Both the position numbers and the translations under genes were made by a program. Under the pieces are notes generated by a model. The model had not been told where the DNA came from and made no database searches. It saw only the letters and a list, made by a program, of their open reading frames with translations. This document shows positions 1 to 7,615 of a stretch of 64,000 bases of DNA, one piece after another (position 1 is the stretch's first letter; every line of letters begins with the position of its first letter). The DNA is from Duganella sp. CF517 (GTDB lineage: Bacteria; Pseudomonadota; Gammaproteobacteria; Burkholderiales; Burkholderiaceae_D), in assembly GCF_900110275.1 (NCBI RefSeq), contig NZ_FODC01000002.1, positions 434,001 to 498,000 of the forward strand. The letters run 5' to 3'.

Positions 1-743
1 AACGCCGGCAGGCTGGCCATCACGTGCGTGACGATCGGAATGGCGGCGTTGCGCAGCACATGCACCCACATCACGCGCCGCTCGCCCAGCCCCTTGGCGC
101 GCGCGGTGCGCACATAATCCTGGCCGACCTCGTCGAGCACGAAGCTGCGGTACAGCCGCAACGTCGGCGCGATCGACACGGCCAGCCCGATCAGGATCGG
201 CAGCGCCGCGTAGCGCAGCAGGTTCTCGCCCAGGCCCTGGCCCCAGCCCTGCACCGGAAACAGCCCGAGCTTGTAGGCCAGTCCGTATTGCAGCACGATG
301 ATGTACACCAGGATGCTGACCGACATGCCGACGGTGCAGGCGATCATCACCGCGCGGTCGGTGCGCGAGCCGCGCACGAAGGCGACCGCCAGCGCCAGCG
401 CGATGCCGATCAGCGTTTCGAGCAAGGTCAGCGGAATGAGCACCGTCAACGACGGCCCCAGCCGCGTGGCGATGATGTGCGACACCGGCTCGCCGGTCGC
501 CCAGCTCAGGCCGAAGTCGAAGGTGGCGATCTGGCGCATGAAAATCCACAGCTGCGCCGGGTAGGACCGGTCGACGCCGAGCTGGTGGCGGATGTTGGCG
601 ATGGCCTCGGCGTTGGCCATCTTGCCGGCCAATAGATAGGCCGGATCGCCGCCGACCCAGTTAAACAACATAAACACCAGCAGCACCACGCCCAGCATCG
701 TCGGCAGCATCTGCCATACGCGGCGCACCACAAAAGCCCCCAT
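1..743 (-). CDS. ABC transporter permease, OppB/DppB type (3' end outside window)
   Basis: Inner-membrane permease of a peptide/nickel-type (Opp/Dpp) ABC importer. Translating the minus strand from the ATG at 743 gives an open frame to the window edge, about 247 residues. It begins MGAFVVRRVWQMLPTMLG, the usual N-terminal first helix of DppB/OppB, followed by the periplasmic region with NWVGGDPAYLL and GVDRSYPAQLW. Several hydrophobic membrane segments follow. Near the truncation it has the EAA-type loop that docks on the ATPase (VRTARAKGLGERRVMWVHVLRNA). The stop codon and any partner genes (DppC, DppD/F, binding protein) lie before base 1, so the substrate cannot be assigned. The family call is firm; the exact start is probable because no strong Shine-Dalgarno is visible. 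Confidence 0.88.
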   Translation of the reverse strand, partial: MGAFVVRRVWQMLPTMLGVVLLVFMLFNWVGGDPAYLLAGKMANAEAIANIRHQLGVDRSYPAQLWIFMRQIATFDFGLSWATGEPVSHIIATRLGPSLTVLIPLTLLETLIGIALALAVAFVRGSRTDRAVMIACTVGMSVSILVYIIVLQYGLAYKLGLFPVQGWGQGLGENLLRYAALPILIGLAVSIAPTLRLYRSFVLDEVGQDYVRTARAKGLGERRVMWVHVLRNAAIPIVTHVMASLPA

Positions 744-1299
744 TCCGCCCACTCCCCATGCCGACGTTACGCCACCGATTTTCCACCCGGGCAGTTATAC
801 CCGATCCGGCGCGCGCTGACTACGCCGCACGCCGCGCGCCGGCGCCGCCGCGCCGAACCGCCGTGGGCGGCCGAATTATAAGCGGGCTGAACTGGACAAA
901 CATTCCATTGAAAATCCGCATTCTGTCGTCGAAAAGTAACACATGACAGGATTGTTACAGTTTAATTTCCGCTAAAAAGTGTTCTATCCGGAATTTTATT
1001 AACGTTTATGGCGTTAGCTAAAAACCAAATATTTCGCGCAAGTTGATCGAAGATAGCGGCGATTTAGCGCCACTTCGCTACCAACTCTTACTTTTGACCG
1101 ATCGCGCGGCGCGGCCGCGCAAGCCGGAATGAAACAAATTCGATACGTCCGGGCCACGTTGACACCCCGGCAATGCCGATGCTCTTATAAAAAACAGAGG
1201 AAAAAAAAATCCTCGCACGAGAGTGCCGCCATGTCGCGATCGGCCGCATGGCCGGCGGCTCATTTCAGGGTAGTCCCAGTTCAGTTGGAGAGTGTCAGC
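744..1299. other. intergenic region, divergent promoters
   Basis: No convincing gene. It separates the divergent ABC permease and first TBDR. The stretch around 895-1060 is AT-rich compared with the flanks. The right part holds the candidate TBDR promoter (1159-1188) and a small hairpin at 1197-1214 (GAGGA/TCCTC around an A-rich loop). An in-frame extension of the TBDR reading frame starts at 1129 but has no secretory or receptor character. Confidence 0.6.
1159..1188 (+). promoter_or_regulatory. candidate promoter of TBDR1
   Basis: Perfect -35 TTGACA (1159-1164), 13 variable bases, then GATGC and the -10-like hexamer TCTTAT (1183-1188); the spacer is 18 and carries an extended -10 TGn. The predicted start is near 1195, giving a leader of about 105 nt. 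The same arrangement recurs upstream of seven other TBDRs here. Read by eye; no start-site data. Confidence 0.5.
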
Positions 1300-4095
1300 A
1301 TGATGATGGAAACAGTATTGTCCCGTTCAGTACGCCTTATTTTCTCGGGTGGCATCGCCGCCGCGGGCCTGATGTCCGTGCCAGCCATGGCGCAAACGAC
1401 CGACGCGCCGATCCAGCGCGTCGAGATCACCGGTTCGAGCATCAAGCGCGCGACCGCCGAGACGGCGTCGCCGGTGCAAGTCATCACCAGCGAAGACCTG
1501 CTGAAATCGGGCAAGGGCACCGTGTCCGAATACCTGCAAACGCTGACGGCCGACGGCGCCGGCTCGCTGCCGACCGGCTTCGGCAACGGCTTCGCGGCCG
1601 GCTCGACGGCGATCTCGCTGCGCGGCCTGGGCGCCACCTCGACCCTGGTGCTGCTCAACGGGCGCCGCATGGCGCCGTTCGCGCGCGCCGACGACGGCCA
1701 GAAAAGCTTCACCGACCTGTCGACCATCCCGATGCAGATCGTCGAGCGCATCGAGATCCTCAAGGACGGCGCCTCGTCGACCTACGGCGCCGACGCCATC
1801 GCCGGCGTCGTCAACATCATCCTGCGCAAGGACTTCGAAGGCCTGCAGATCAAGGGCGACACCGGCTGGTCGCGCTACGACGACGGCAAGCAGAACAAGG
1901 CCTCGCTGACCTACGGCAAGGGCAACCTCGACGAGGACAAATACAACTTCGTCTTCAACGCCGAGTACTTCCAGTCCGACAGCATCAAAAACAGCGACCG
2001 CAAGGACCGCGCCCACATCGGCAAATCGGACCTGCGTCCGTTCGGCTACCCGGTCGGCACCCAGTTCGCCAACGGCTACATCGCCGGCAACAACAACGCC
2101 AGCCCGAGCCCGACCGGCTCGATCCGCAATCCGGTCACCAACGACTACGTCTCGCTGCCAGGCTGCGCGACGTTGTCGGCCACCAAGGACCAGACCGGCG
2201 CCAATGGCGGCTGCCTGTGGCACCACGACCAGTTCCGCGACATGCAGCCGGAAATCGAATCGACCAACCTGTACGCCCGCGGCACCTGGCAGATCAACGA
2301 CGACACCCAGGCCTACGCGGAGGCCGGCTACTCGAAGCGCGACACCTCGTTCATGATGCCGCCGTCGTCGGCCACGCCGACCCCGGCCTTCCCGCCGAAC
2401 AGCACCAACCCGCAAGGCTTCGTCAACTACGGCAGCCTCGCGCTGCTCGGCGCGACCCACCCGCAGAACCCGTACGGCGTCGCCGCCCGCCTGCGCTACT
2501 CGGCCTTCGACGTCGGCCCGAGCACCCGCTACGCCAACAACGAATTCACCCGCGCCGTCATCGGCGTCAAGGGCTCGGCCATGGGCTGGGACTACGACAC
2601 CGGCTACACCCATTCCGAGTCGACCCTGGACCTGGAATACACCAACATGCTCAACATGCCGGTGCTGCGCGCGGCGCTGGGCGACCCGGCCTCGCAGTAC
2701 TTCCCGTACTACATCGGCGACCAGGCCTACCGCAACCCGGCCTCGCTGTACGCGGCGCTGCGCGTGAACGCGACCTCGAAGTCGACCACCAAGCTCGACA
2801 TCGTCGACTTCAAGGCCTCGCGTGAACTGTTCGACCTGCCGGGCGGCAAGCTGGGCCTGGCCGTCGGCGGCGAATACCGCAAGGAACAACTGTCGAACCC
2901 GTCGCTGTCGGGCTCCGAGAACGGCACCATCAACGCCAGCTACGTGGCCGCCTTCGGCGACACCAAGGTCAAGGCGGTGTACGCCGAGATCCTGGCGCCG
3001 GTGCTCAAGACGGTCGAACTGTCGGCCGCCATGCGTTACGACAAATACGACAACTTCAGCTCGTCGACGCCGAAGGCCGGCATCAAGTGGACCCCGGTCA
3101 AGAGCTTCGCGCTGCGCGGCACCTACACCGAGGGCTTCCGCGCACCGGGCGCGGCCGAGGGCAACGCGACGTCGCAATCGACCGGCAACGCGCCGGTGCG
3201 CGATCCGATTCGCTGCCCGGGCGGCGTGCCGGCCGCCGGCGGCGCCACCTCGACCGACTGCGCCATCACTGTGGCCGCCGTCAAGGTCGGCGATCCGAAG
3301 CTGCAGCCGGAGGAATCGAAGGGCAAGACGCTGGGCCTGGTCTGGGACCCGCTCGACGGCACCAGCCTGTCGCTCGACGGCTGGACCATCAAGCGCAGCA
3401 ACGAGATCAACTCGCTGCCGTACGACCAGGCGGCGGCGCTGTCGACGGCGATTCGTAACGACAACAACCTGGTCGTCGGCGGCGTCGCCCAGCCCAACAC
3501 CGGCACCCTGGTGCTGACCCAGGCGCCGTACCGCAACTCCAGCTACACCAAGGTCAGCGGCGTCGACTTCGACATCAAGCAGCGCCTGCGCCTGGGCGCC
3601 TACGGCCGCGCGGTCGTCGGCCTGACCTGGACCCACGTCGCCTCGTGGCTGCGGGCCGAGTCGGCCACCAAGACGTACCAGTACGCCGGCACCCACGGCA
3701 ACTGCGACACGTCCAACTGCGCCGGCACCCCGAAGAACAAGGTCAGCCTGATGGCCTCGTGGGACCTGGGCAACCTGAACGTGACGGGCAACGTCAACTA
3801 CCGCGACAAGATGCGTAACACCGCCGATGCCGCCTCGGTGTGCGCCAACACCTTCGTCGGCGGCGCCAACGCGCCGAACGCCAAGTGCGAAATCGCCTCG
3901 TTCACCACCCTGGACCTGTCGACCCGCTACGCGGTCAACAAGCAGTTGACGTTGTTCGCGTCGATGAACAACGTGCTCGACAAGATCGCGCCGCTCGATC
4001 CCCAGACCTACGGCGCCATGAGCTACAACCCGATGGACGCCTCCGGCGCCATCGGCCGCTACATGAAGATCGGCGCGAGCTACAAGTTCTTCTAA
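1300..4095 (+). CDS. TonB-dependent outer-membrane receptor (TBDR1)
   Basis: TonB-energised outer-membrane receptor, 931 aa; substrate unknown. The start at 1300 is chosen because GGAG (1287-1290) sits 9 bp upstream and the protein then opens with a signal peptide (MMMETVLSRSVRL..., cleavage after AMA at about residue 31). Next come the VEITGSSIKR stretch, a plug domain (about 55-165, with LVLLNGRRM and VERIEILKDGASSTYGADAIAGVVN) and a beta-barrel. The C terminus is GRYMKIGASYKFF, ending in the aromatic residue typical of BAM substrates. There is no STN signalling domain and no sigma/anti-sigma pair nearby. The start 57 codons upstream is rejected because it would bury the signal peptide. A strong terminator follows at 4125. 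Confidence 0.93.
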   Translation: MMMETVLSRSVRLIFSGGIAAAGLMSVPAMAQTTDAPIQRVEITGSSIKRATAETASPVQVITSEDLLKSGKGTVSEYLQTLTADGAGSLPTGFGNGFAAGSTAISLRGLGATSTLVLLNGRRMAPFARADDGQKSFTDLSTIPMQIVERIEILKDGASSTYGADAIAGVVNIILRKDFEGLQIKGDTGWSRYDDGKQNKASLTYGKGNLDEDKYNFVFNAEYFQSDSIKNSDRKDRAHIGKSDLRPFGYPVGTQFANGYIAGNNNASPSPTGSIRNPVTNDYVSLPGCATLSATKDQTGANGGCLWHHDQFRDMQPEIESTNLYARGTWQINDDTQAYAEAGYSKRDTSFMMPPSSATPTPAFPPNSTNPQGFVNYGSLALLGATHPQNPYGVAARLRYSAFDVGPSTRYANNEFTRAVIGVKGSAMGWDYDTGYTHSESTLDLEYTNMLNMPVLRAALGDPASQYFPYYIGDQAYRNPASLYAALRVNATSKSTTKLDIVDFKASRELFDLPGGKLGLAVGGEYRKEQLSNPSLSGSENGTINASYVAAFGDTKVKAVYAEILAPVLKTVELSAAMRYDKYDNFSSSTPKAGIKWTPVKSFALRGTYTEGFRAPGAAEGNATSQSTGNAPVRDPIRCPGGVPAAGGATSTDCAITVAAVKVGDPKLQPEESKGKTLGLVWDPLDGTSLSLDGWTIKRSNEINSLPYDQAAALSTAIRNDNNLVVGGVAQPNTGTLVLTQAPYRNSSYTKVSGVDFDIKQRLRLGAYGRAVVGLTWTHVASWLRAESATKTYQYAGTHGNCDTSNCAGTPKNKVSLMASWDLGNLNVTGNVNYRDKMRNTADAASVCANTFVGGANAPNAKCEIASFTTLDLSTRYAVNKQLTLFASMNNVLDKIAPLDPQTYGAMSYNPMDASGAIGRYMKIGASYKFF

Positions 4096-4124
4096 CCGCC
4101 TGACGGCCGGTTGGAGTGACCCGC

Positions 4125-4155
4125 AAGGGCGGCGCCGCGGCGCCGCCCTTTTTTT
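4125..4155 (+). terminator. rho-independent terminator of TBDR1
   Basis: Perfect 12-bp GC-rich inverted repeat (AAGGGCGGCGCC with its complement) around a 2-bp centre, followed by a T run; 29 bp past the TBDR1 stop. Confidence 0.88.
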
Positions 4156-4306
4156 GTGGTGGAAATGTAACGTTGTAAATGTGCCTAAACTTGGGGCACG
4201 CGTGTCGGCGGCGCACCGTCGTGTGGCGCGCCGGCCACGCCGCCCCAAGATATTCGCTAAATTTATGCCGTTAAGCCAATGTTTCGCAGCACCGGATCGG
4301 CTCGCG

Positions 4307-4325
4307 CACCAAATTAGAGCGTTTT
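4307..4325 (+). repeat. 19-bp block shared by TBDR2 and TBDR3 upstream regions, copy 1
   Basis: CACCAAATTAGAGCGTTTT is identical at 4307-4325 and 7446-7464. Copy 1 ends 72 bp before the TBDR2 -35 box; copy 2 ends 73 bp before the TBDR3 -35 box. Flanking sequence is largely diverged, which suggests a retained regulatory site (inference). Confidence 0.55.
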
Positions 4326-4397
4326 TTAGCGCGTTTACGGCGCAATGTTGCTTGCACGAAATCCCGTCTTTTACGTCCTTTTACAAAACTTTGTACG

Positions 4398-4427
4398 TTG
4401 ACAGCGGCTATCGGTGAATGATCTGAT
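4398..4427 (+). promoter_or_regulatory. candidate promoter of TBDR2
   Basis: TTGACA (4398-4403), N13, AATGA, then TCTGAT (4422-4427): spacer 18 with an extended TGn. The predicted start is near 4434, about 93 nt before the ATG. Confidence 0.5.
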
Positions 4428-4526
4428 GGCGAATGCGAAAAACGTTACGTTTTTCTCATTGGCGTGCGCCTCTAAAAACAGCGATCACTTCGTGGTCATC
4501 GACATAAGAATTGGGAGAACAACAGA

Positions 4527-7202
4527 ATGATGGTTGAAACAACTTTGGCACGATCGGTACGCCTGGTCTGCGCCGGCGGCCTGCTGGGCCTGGGACTGAT
4601 GGCGCCGGTCGGACAAGCGCTCGCGCAAACCGCCGACCAGCCGATGCAGCGCGTCGAAGTGACCGGCTCGTCGATCAAGCGCCTGGTGTCGGAGACGGCC
4701 AACCCGCTGACCGTGTTCAAGGCCGACGACTTCGTCAAGCAGGGCTTGACCACCGCGCAGGAAGTGCTGGACCGCATCCCGTCGAACAGCTCGAGCTTCA
4801 CCGCCGGCAACGTCGTCGGCGGCAACAGCAGCGGCCTGCCGACCGGCGGCGCGGCCAGCGCCGACTTGCGCGGCCTGGGCGGCGACAAAACGCTGGTGCT
4901 GCTCAACGGCCGCCGCATCGCCAACCATCCGTACGACGGCGCCAGCGTCGACCTCAACATCATTCCGGTCTCGGCCCTCGAACGCGTCGAAGTGCTGCGC
5001 GACGGCGCCTCGGCCATCTACGGCACCGACGCCATCGGCGGCGTGATCAACTTCATCACCAAACGCTCGGTCAACGCCACCACCATCACCGCCGAGGCGG
5101 TGCTGCCGCGCGCCCCGGGCGCCGACGAAAAACGCGTCAACATCTCCAGCGGCTTCGGCGACCTGGAAAAAGACGGCTACAACGTCTTCGGCGTGTTCGA
5201 CCACCACAAGATCGACATCCTGACCTCGCAACAGCGCGAATTCTCCAAGACCGGCGTGATCCCCGGTCGCGGCCTGAACCTGACCTCCGGCACCACCTTC
5301 CCAGGCAACTATTTCGATCCGGGTTCGAACGCCACCGGCAACCCCGGCTACGCCAGCGGCTGCGACGCGCCATTGTCGCTGCCGATCGGCGGCAGCGGCA
5401 CCTGCCGCCAGGATTACACGCGCCAGATCGACGATCTGCCGGAGCAGAAACAAACCGCCTTCTTCGGCAAGGCCACCTTCAAGCTCAACAACGACCACCT
5501 GGCCTCGATCGAGTACCTGCATTCGGAAAACGACGTGGTCTCGCACACGGCGCCGCCGCCGCAGACCGGCCTGATCCTGCCGACCTCCAGCAAATACTAC
5601 CCGGGCAACTCGGGCGGCGTGCCGGCCATGCCGGGCCTGTCCGGCCAGCCGCTGTCGGTCAACTGGCGTCCGACCGAAGCGGGCCAGCGTGAAATCAATT
5701 CCAAGGGCGCCGCCGACCGCCTGGTGTTCTCGGTCGAAGGCCTGCTGGCCGGCTGGGATTACAAGACCGGCTTCAACCTGTCGGAAAGCCGCTCGGCCGA
5801 GTACTTCACCGGCGGCTATGTGCGCGACGAAAGCTTCGCCGCCGGCGTGCGCAACGGCATCCTCAACCCGTTCGGCAAGCAGGACGCCGCCGGCAAGGCC
5901 TACCTGGACAGCACCGCGCTGCGCGGCCAGGTCCAGAAGGGCAAGAGCCGCAACACCGGCATCGACGTCAAGGCCAGCCGCGAGCTGATGGACCTGCCGG
6001 GCGGCAAGCTGGCGGTGGCCATCGGCGGCGAACTGCGCCGCGAAGAGGCCGACTTCGAAGTCAACCGCGCCATCGCCGGCCAGGCGACCAGCTCCGGCCT
6101 GTCCGGTTCGCAGTCGACCGACGGCGCCCGCACCATCAAGGCCGTGTTCGGTGAAGTGAACCTGCCGCTGATCCAGGACCTGGAGGTGCAACTGGCCGCC
6201 CGTTTCGACGATTACAGCGACGTCGGCAACACCACCAACCCGAAACTGGGCCTGCGCTACCAGCCGACCAAGCAAATCGTGCTGCGCGGTTCGGCCTCGA
6301 CCGGCTTCCGCGCCCCGACCCTGTTCGAGAAGAACGCGCCACAGTCGAAGAACGACACCAACAACTCGTACAACGACCCGATCCTGTGCCCGGGCGGCGT
6401 GCTGTCGACCAACCCGATCGCCAATCCGCTGCGCGATTGCGACCTGCAACAGTACAAACTGCAGGGCGGCAACCAGAACCTGAGCCCGGAAAAATCGAAG
6501 ACCTTCGCCTTCGGCGTGGTGGTCGAGCCGATCCCGCAAGCGACGCTGTCGGTCGACTACTGGAACATCAAGCTCAAGGACAAGATCAACGCGCTGCCGG
6601 AAGAAGCCATCTACGGCGACTACGCCAAGTACCAGGAGCGCTTCCTGCGCAACCCGGACGGCTCGCCGTACGCGATCCTGGACTTGAAGGAAAACCTGGG
6701 CAAGGTCAACACCGACGGCCTCGACGTGAGCCTGACGCTGCGTTCCGGCGCCACCGCGTTCGGCAACTTCACCCTGACCGTCGACGGCACCTACGTCCAC
6801 AAGTATGAGTACCAGGACGAGCGCGGCGGCCCGTACACCCAGAACGTGGGCCGCTACGCCGCCAACAATCCGGTGTTCCGCTGGAAGCACAACGCCGCGC
6901 TGAACTGGCGCCAGGGCGTCTGGGCGGCGACGTTGGCGCAGTCGTTCAAGTCCGGCTACACCGACCAGAACCTGGACATCGACGACCAGTACCTCAACAA
7001 GGTGCCGTCGTACAGCCTGTGGAACCTGTCGGGCACGTACACCGGCTTCAAGGGCCTGAGCCTGACCGCCGGCGTCAAGAACCTGCTCGACAAGGAGCCG
7101 CCGTTCTCGAACCAGGGCACGCTGTTCCAGAAGGGCTACGATCCGCGCTACACCGACGCCGTCGGCCGTGCGGTCTACCTGCGCGGCAGCTACACCTTCT
7201 AA
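4527..7202 (+). CDS. TonB-dependent outer-membrane receptor (TBDR2)
   Basis: 891-aa outer-membrane receptor, substrate unknown. A purine-rich GGGAG (4512-4516) precedes the ATG at 4527. Signal peptide MMVETTLARSVRL... is cleaved near ALA at about residue 33. Plug about 50-165 (LVLLNGRRIANHP; VERVEVLRDGASAIYGTDAIGGVINFITKR). The barrel ends GRAVYLRGSYTF. It is closely related to TBDR5 (15333-18005): both share VEVTGSSIKRL, DDFVKQGLTTA-like text at the plug start, cysteine-bearing loops with DPxLCPGG, and GYDPRYTD near the end. This is paralogy by sequence reading; identity was not computed. No transporter or enzyme genes adjoin it to hint at the ligand. Confidence 0.94.
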   Translation: MMVETTLARSVRLVCAGGLLGLGLMAPVGQALAQTADQPMQRVEVTGSSIKRLVSETANPLTVFKADDFVKQGLTTAQEVLDRIPSNSSSFTAGNVVGGNSSGLPTGGAASADLRGLGGDKTLVLLNGRRIANHPYDGASVDLNIIPVSALERVEVLRDGASAIYGTDAIGGVINFITKRSVNATTITAEAVLPRAPGADEKRVNISSGFGDLEKDGYNVFGVFDHHKIDILTSQQREFSKTGVIPGRGLNLTSGTTFPGNYFDPGSNATGNPGYASGCDAPLSLPIGGSGTCRQDYTRQIDDLPEQKQTAFFGKATFKLNNDHLASIEYLHSENDVVSHTAPPPQTGLILPTSSKYYPGNSGGVPAMPGLSGQPLSVNWRPTEAGQREINSKGAADRLVFSVEGLLAGWDYKTGFNLSESRSAEYFTGGYVRDESFAAGVRNGILNPFGKQDAAGKAYLDSTALRGQVQKGKSRNTGIDVKASRELMDLPGGKLAVAIGGELRREEADFEVNRAIAGQATSSGLSGSQSTDGARTIKAVFGEVNLPLIQDLEVQLAARFDDYSDVGNTTNPKLGLRYQPTKQIVLRGSASTGFRAPTLFEKNAPQSKNDTNNSYNDPILCPGGVLSTNPIANPLRDCDLQQYKLQGGNQNLSPEKSKTFAFGVVVEPIPQATLSVDYWNIKLKDKINALPEEAIYGDYAKYQERFLRNPDGSPYAILDLKENLGKVNTDGLDVSLTLRSGATAFGNFTLTVDGTYVHKYEYQDERGGPYTQNVGRYAANNPVFRWKHNAALNWRQGVWAATLAQSFKSGYTDQNLDIDDQYLNKVPSYSLWNLSGTYTGFKGLSLTAGVKNLLDKEPPFSNQGTLFQKGYDPRYTDAVGRAVYLRGSYTF

Positions 7203-7230
7203 GCCGTTCCAGTCCGCTGAAATCCGGCCA

Positions 7231-7264
7231 ACCCGGACCCGCCGCACGGCGCGTCCGGGTTTTT
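7231..7264 (+). terminator. rho-independent terminator of TBDR2
   Basis: ACCCGGAC pairs with GTCCGGGT around a GC-rich loop and is followed by TTTT; 28 bp past the TBDR2 stop. Confidence 0.8.
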
Positions 7265-7445
7265 CACGTTCCGCGCCGCGGGTGCGGCAGGTTGTTGTGG
7301 AAATCCCACGCCCGGGCCCGGTATTGATCCAGTTTCATCATGATTAGTTCCGCACAAACATTGCACCGCCGGCCGGCGCGCCCGCCGTACAATCACTTCC
7401 GTTTTAATAGCGGCGCGCACATTCGATGCGCGCCTGCCCTCCCCT

Positions 7446-7464
7446 CACCAAATTAGAGCGTTTT
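7446..7464 (+). repeat. 19-bp block shared by TBDR2 and TBDR3 upstream regions, copy 2
   Basis: Exact copy of the 4307-4325 block, in the same orientation and at almost the same distance (73 bp) from its gene's -35 box. Confidence 0.55.
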
Positions 7465-7537
7465 CCCGCGCGAACTTGGCGCGCGCCGGCGCCGCGCGGG
7501 CGTGCGCAGCTCGGGCTAGCGCGCCGTCGCTTGCCGA

Positions 7538-7567
7538 TTGACAGTGCTTCGCGCCAAATGATTTGAT
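7538..7567 (+). promoter_or_regulatory. candidate promoter of TBDR3
   Basis: TTGACA (7538-7543), N13, AATGA, TTTGAT (7562-7567). The predicted start near 7574 gives the shortest leader of the set, about 42 nt. Confidence 0.5.
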
Positions 7568-7615
7568 GAGTCAAGAGACCCGCCCGTGTGTCTCGTTCAA
7601 ATCGGGAGTTAAACA

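Larger units (their letters stand above)
4156..4526. other. intergenic region upstream of TBDR2
   Basis: No gene seen. It holds a 19-bp block at 4307-4325 shared with the TBDR3 upstream region, the candidate TBDR2 promoter (4398-4427), and a perfect AAAAACG/CGTTTTT hairpin at 4438-4454 close to the predicted transcript start. Confidence 0.6.
7265..7615. other. intergenic region upstream of TBDR3
   Basis: No gene seen. It contains copy 2 of the 19-bp block (7446-7464), the candidate TBDR3 promoter (7538-7567), and a weak GAGAC/GTCTC stem at 7575-7594. Confidence 0.6.

Noticed and set aside
1129..1299. 57-codon N-terminal extension of TBDR1 (and similar extensions of TBDR4, 5, 6, 9)
   Set aside because: The extension would place charged residues before the signal peptide. 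A well-placed Shine-Dalgarno supports the shorter starts, and the predicted promoter overlaps the extension.
1327..4248. 973-codon open frame antisense to TBDR1, and similar long antisense frames opposite most receptors (e.g. 4485-7247, 7637-10573, 10869-13553)
   Set aside because: They arise because GC-rich third positions leave few stops in the opposite frame. Their translations are low-complexity Arg/Ala/Gly/Val-rich text without motifs, while the opposite strand encodes clear receptors.
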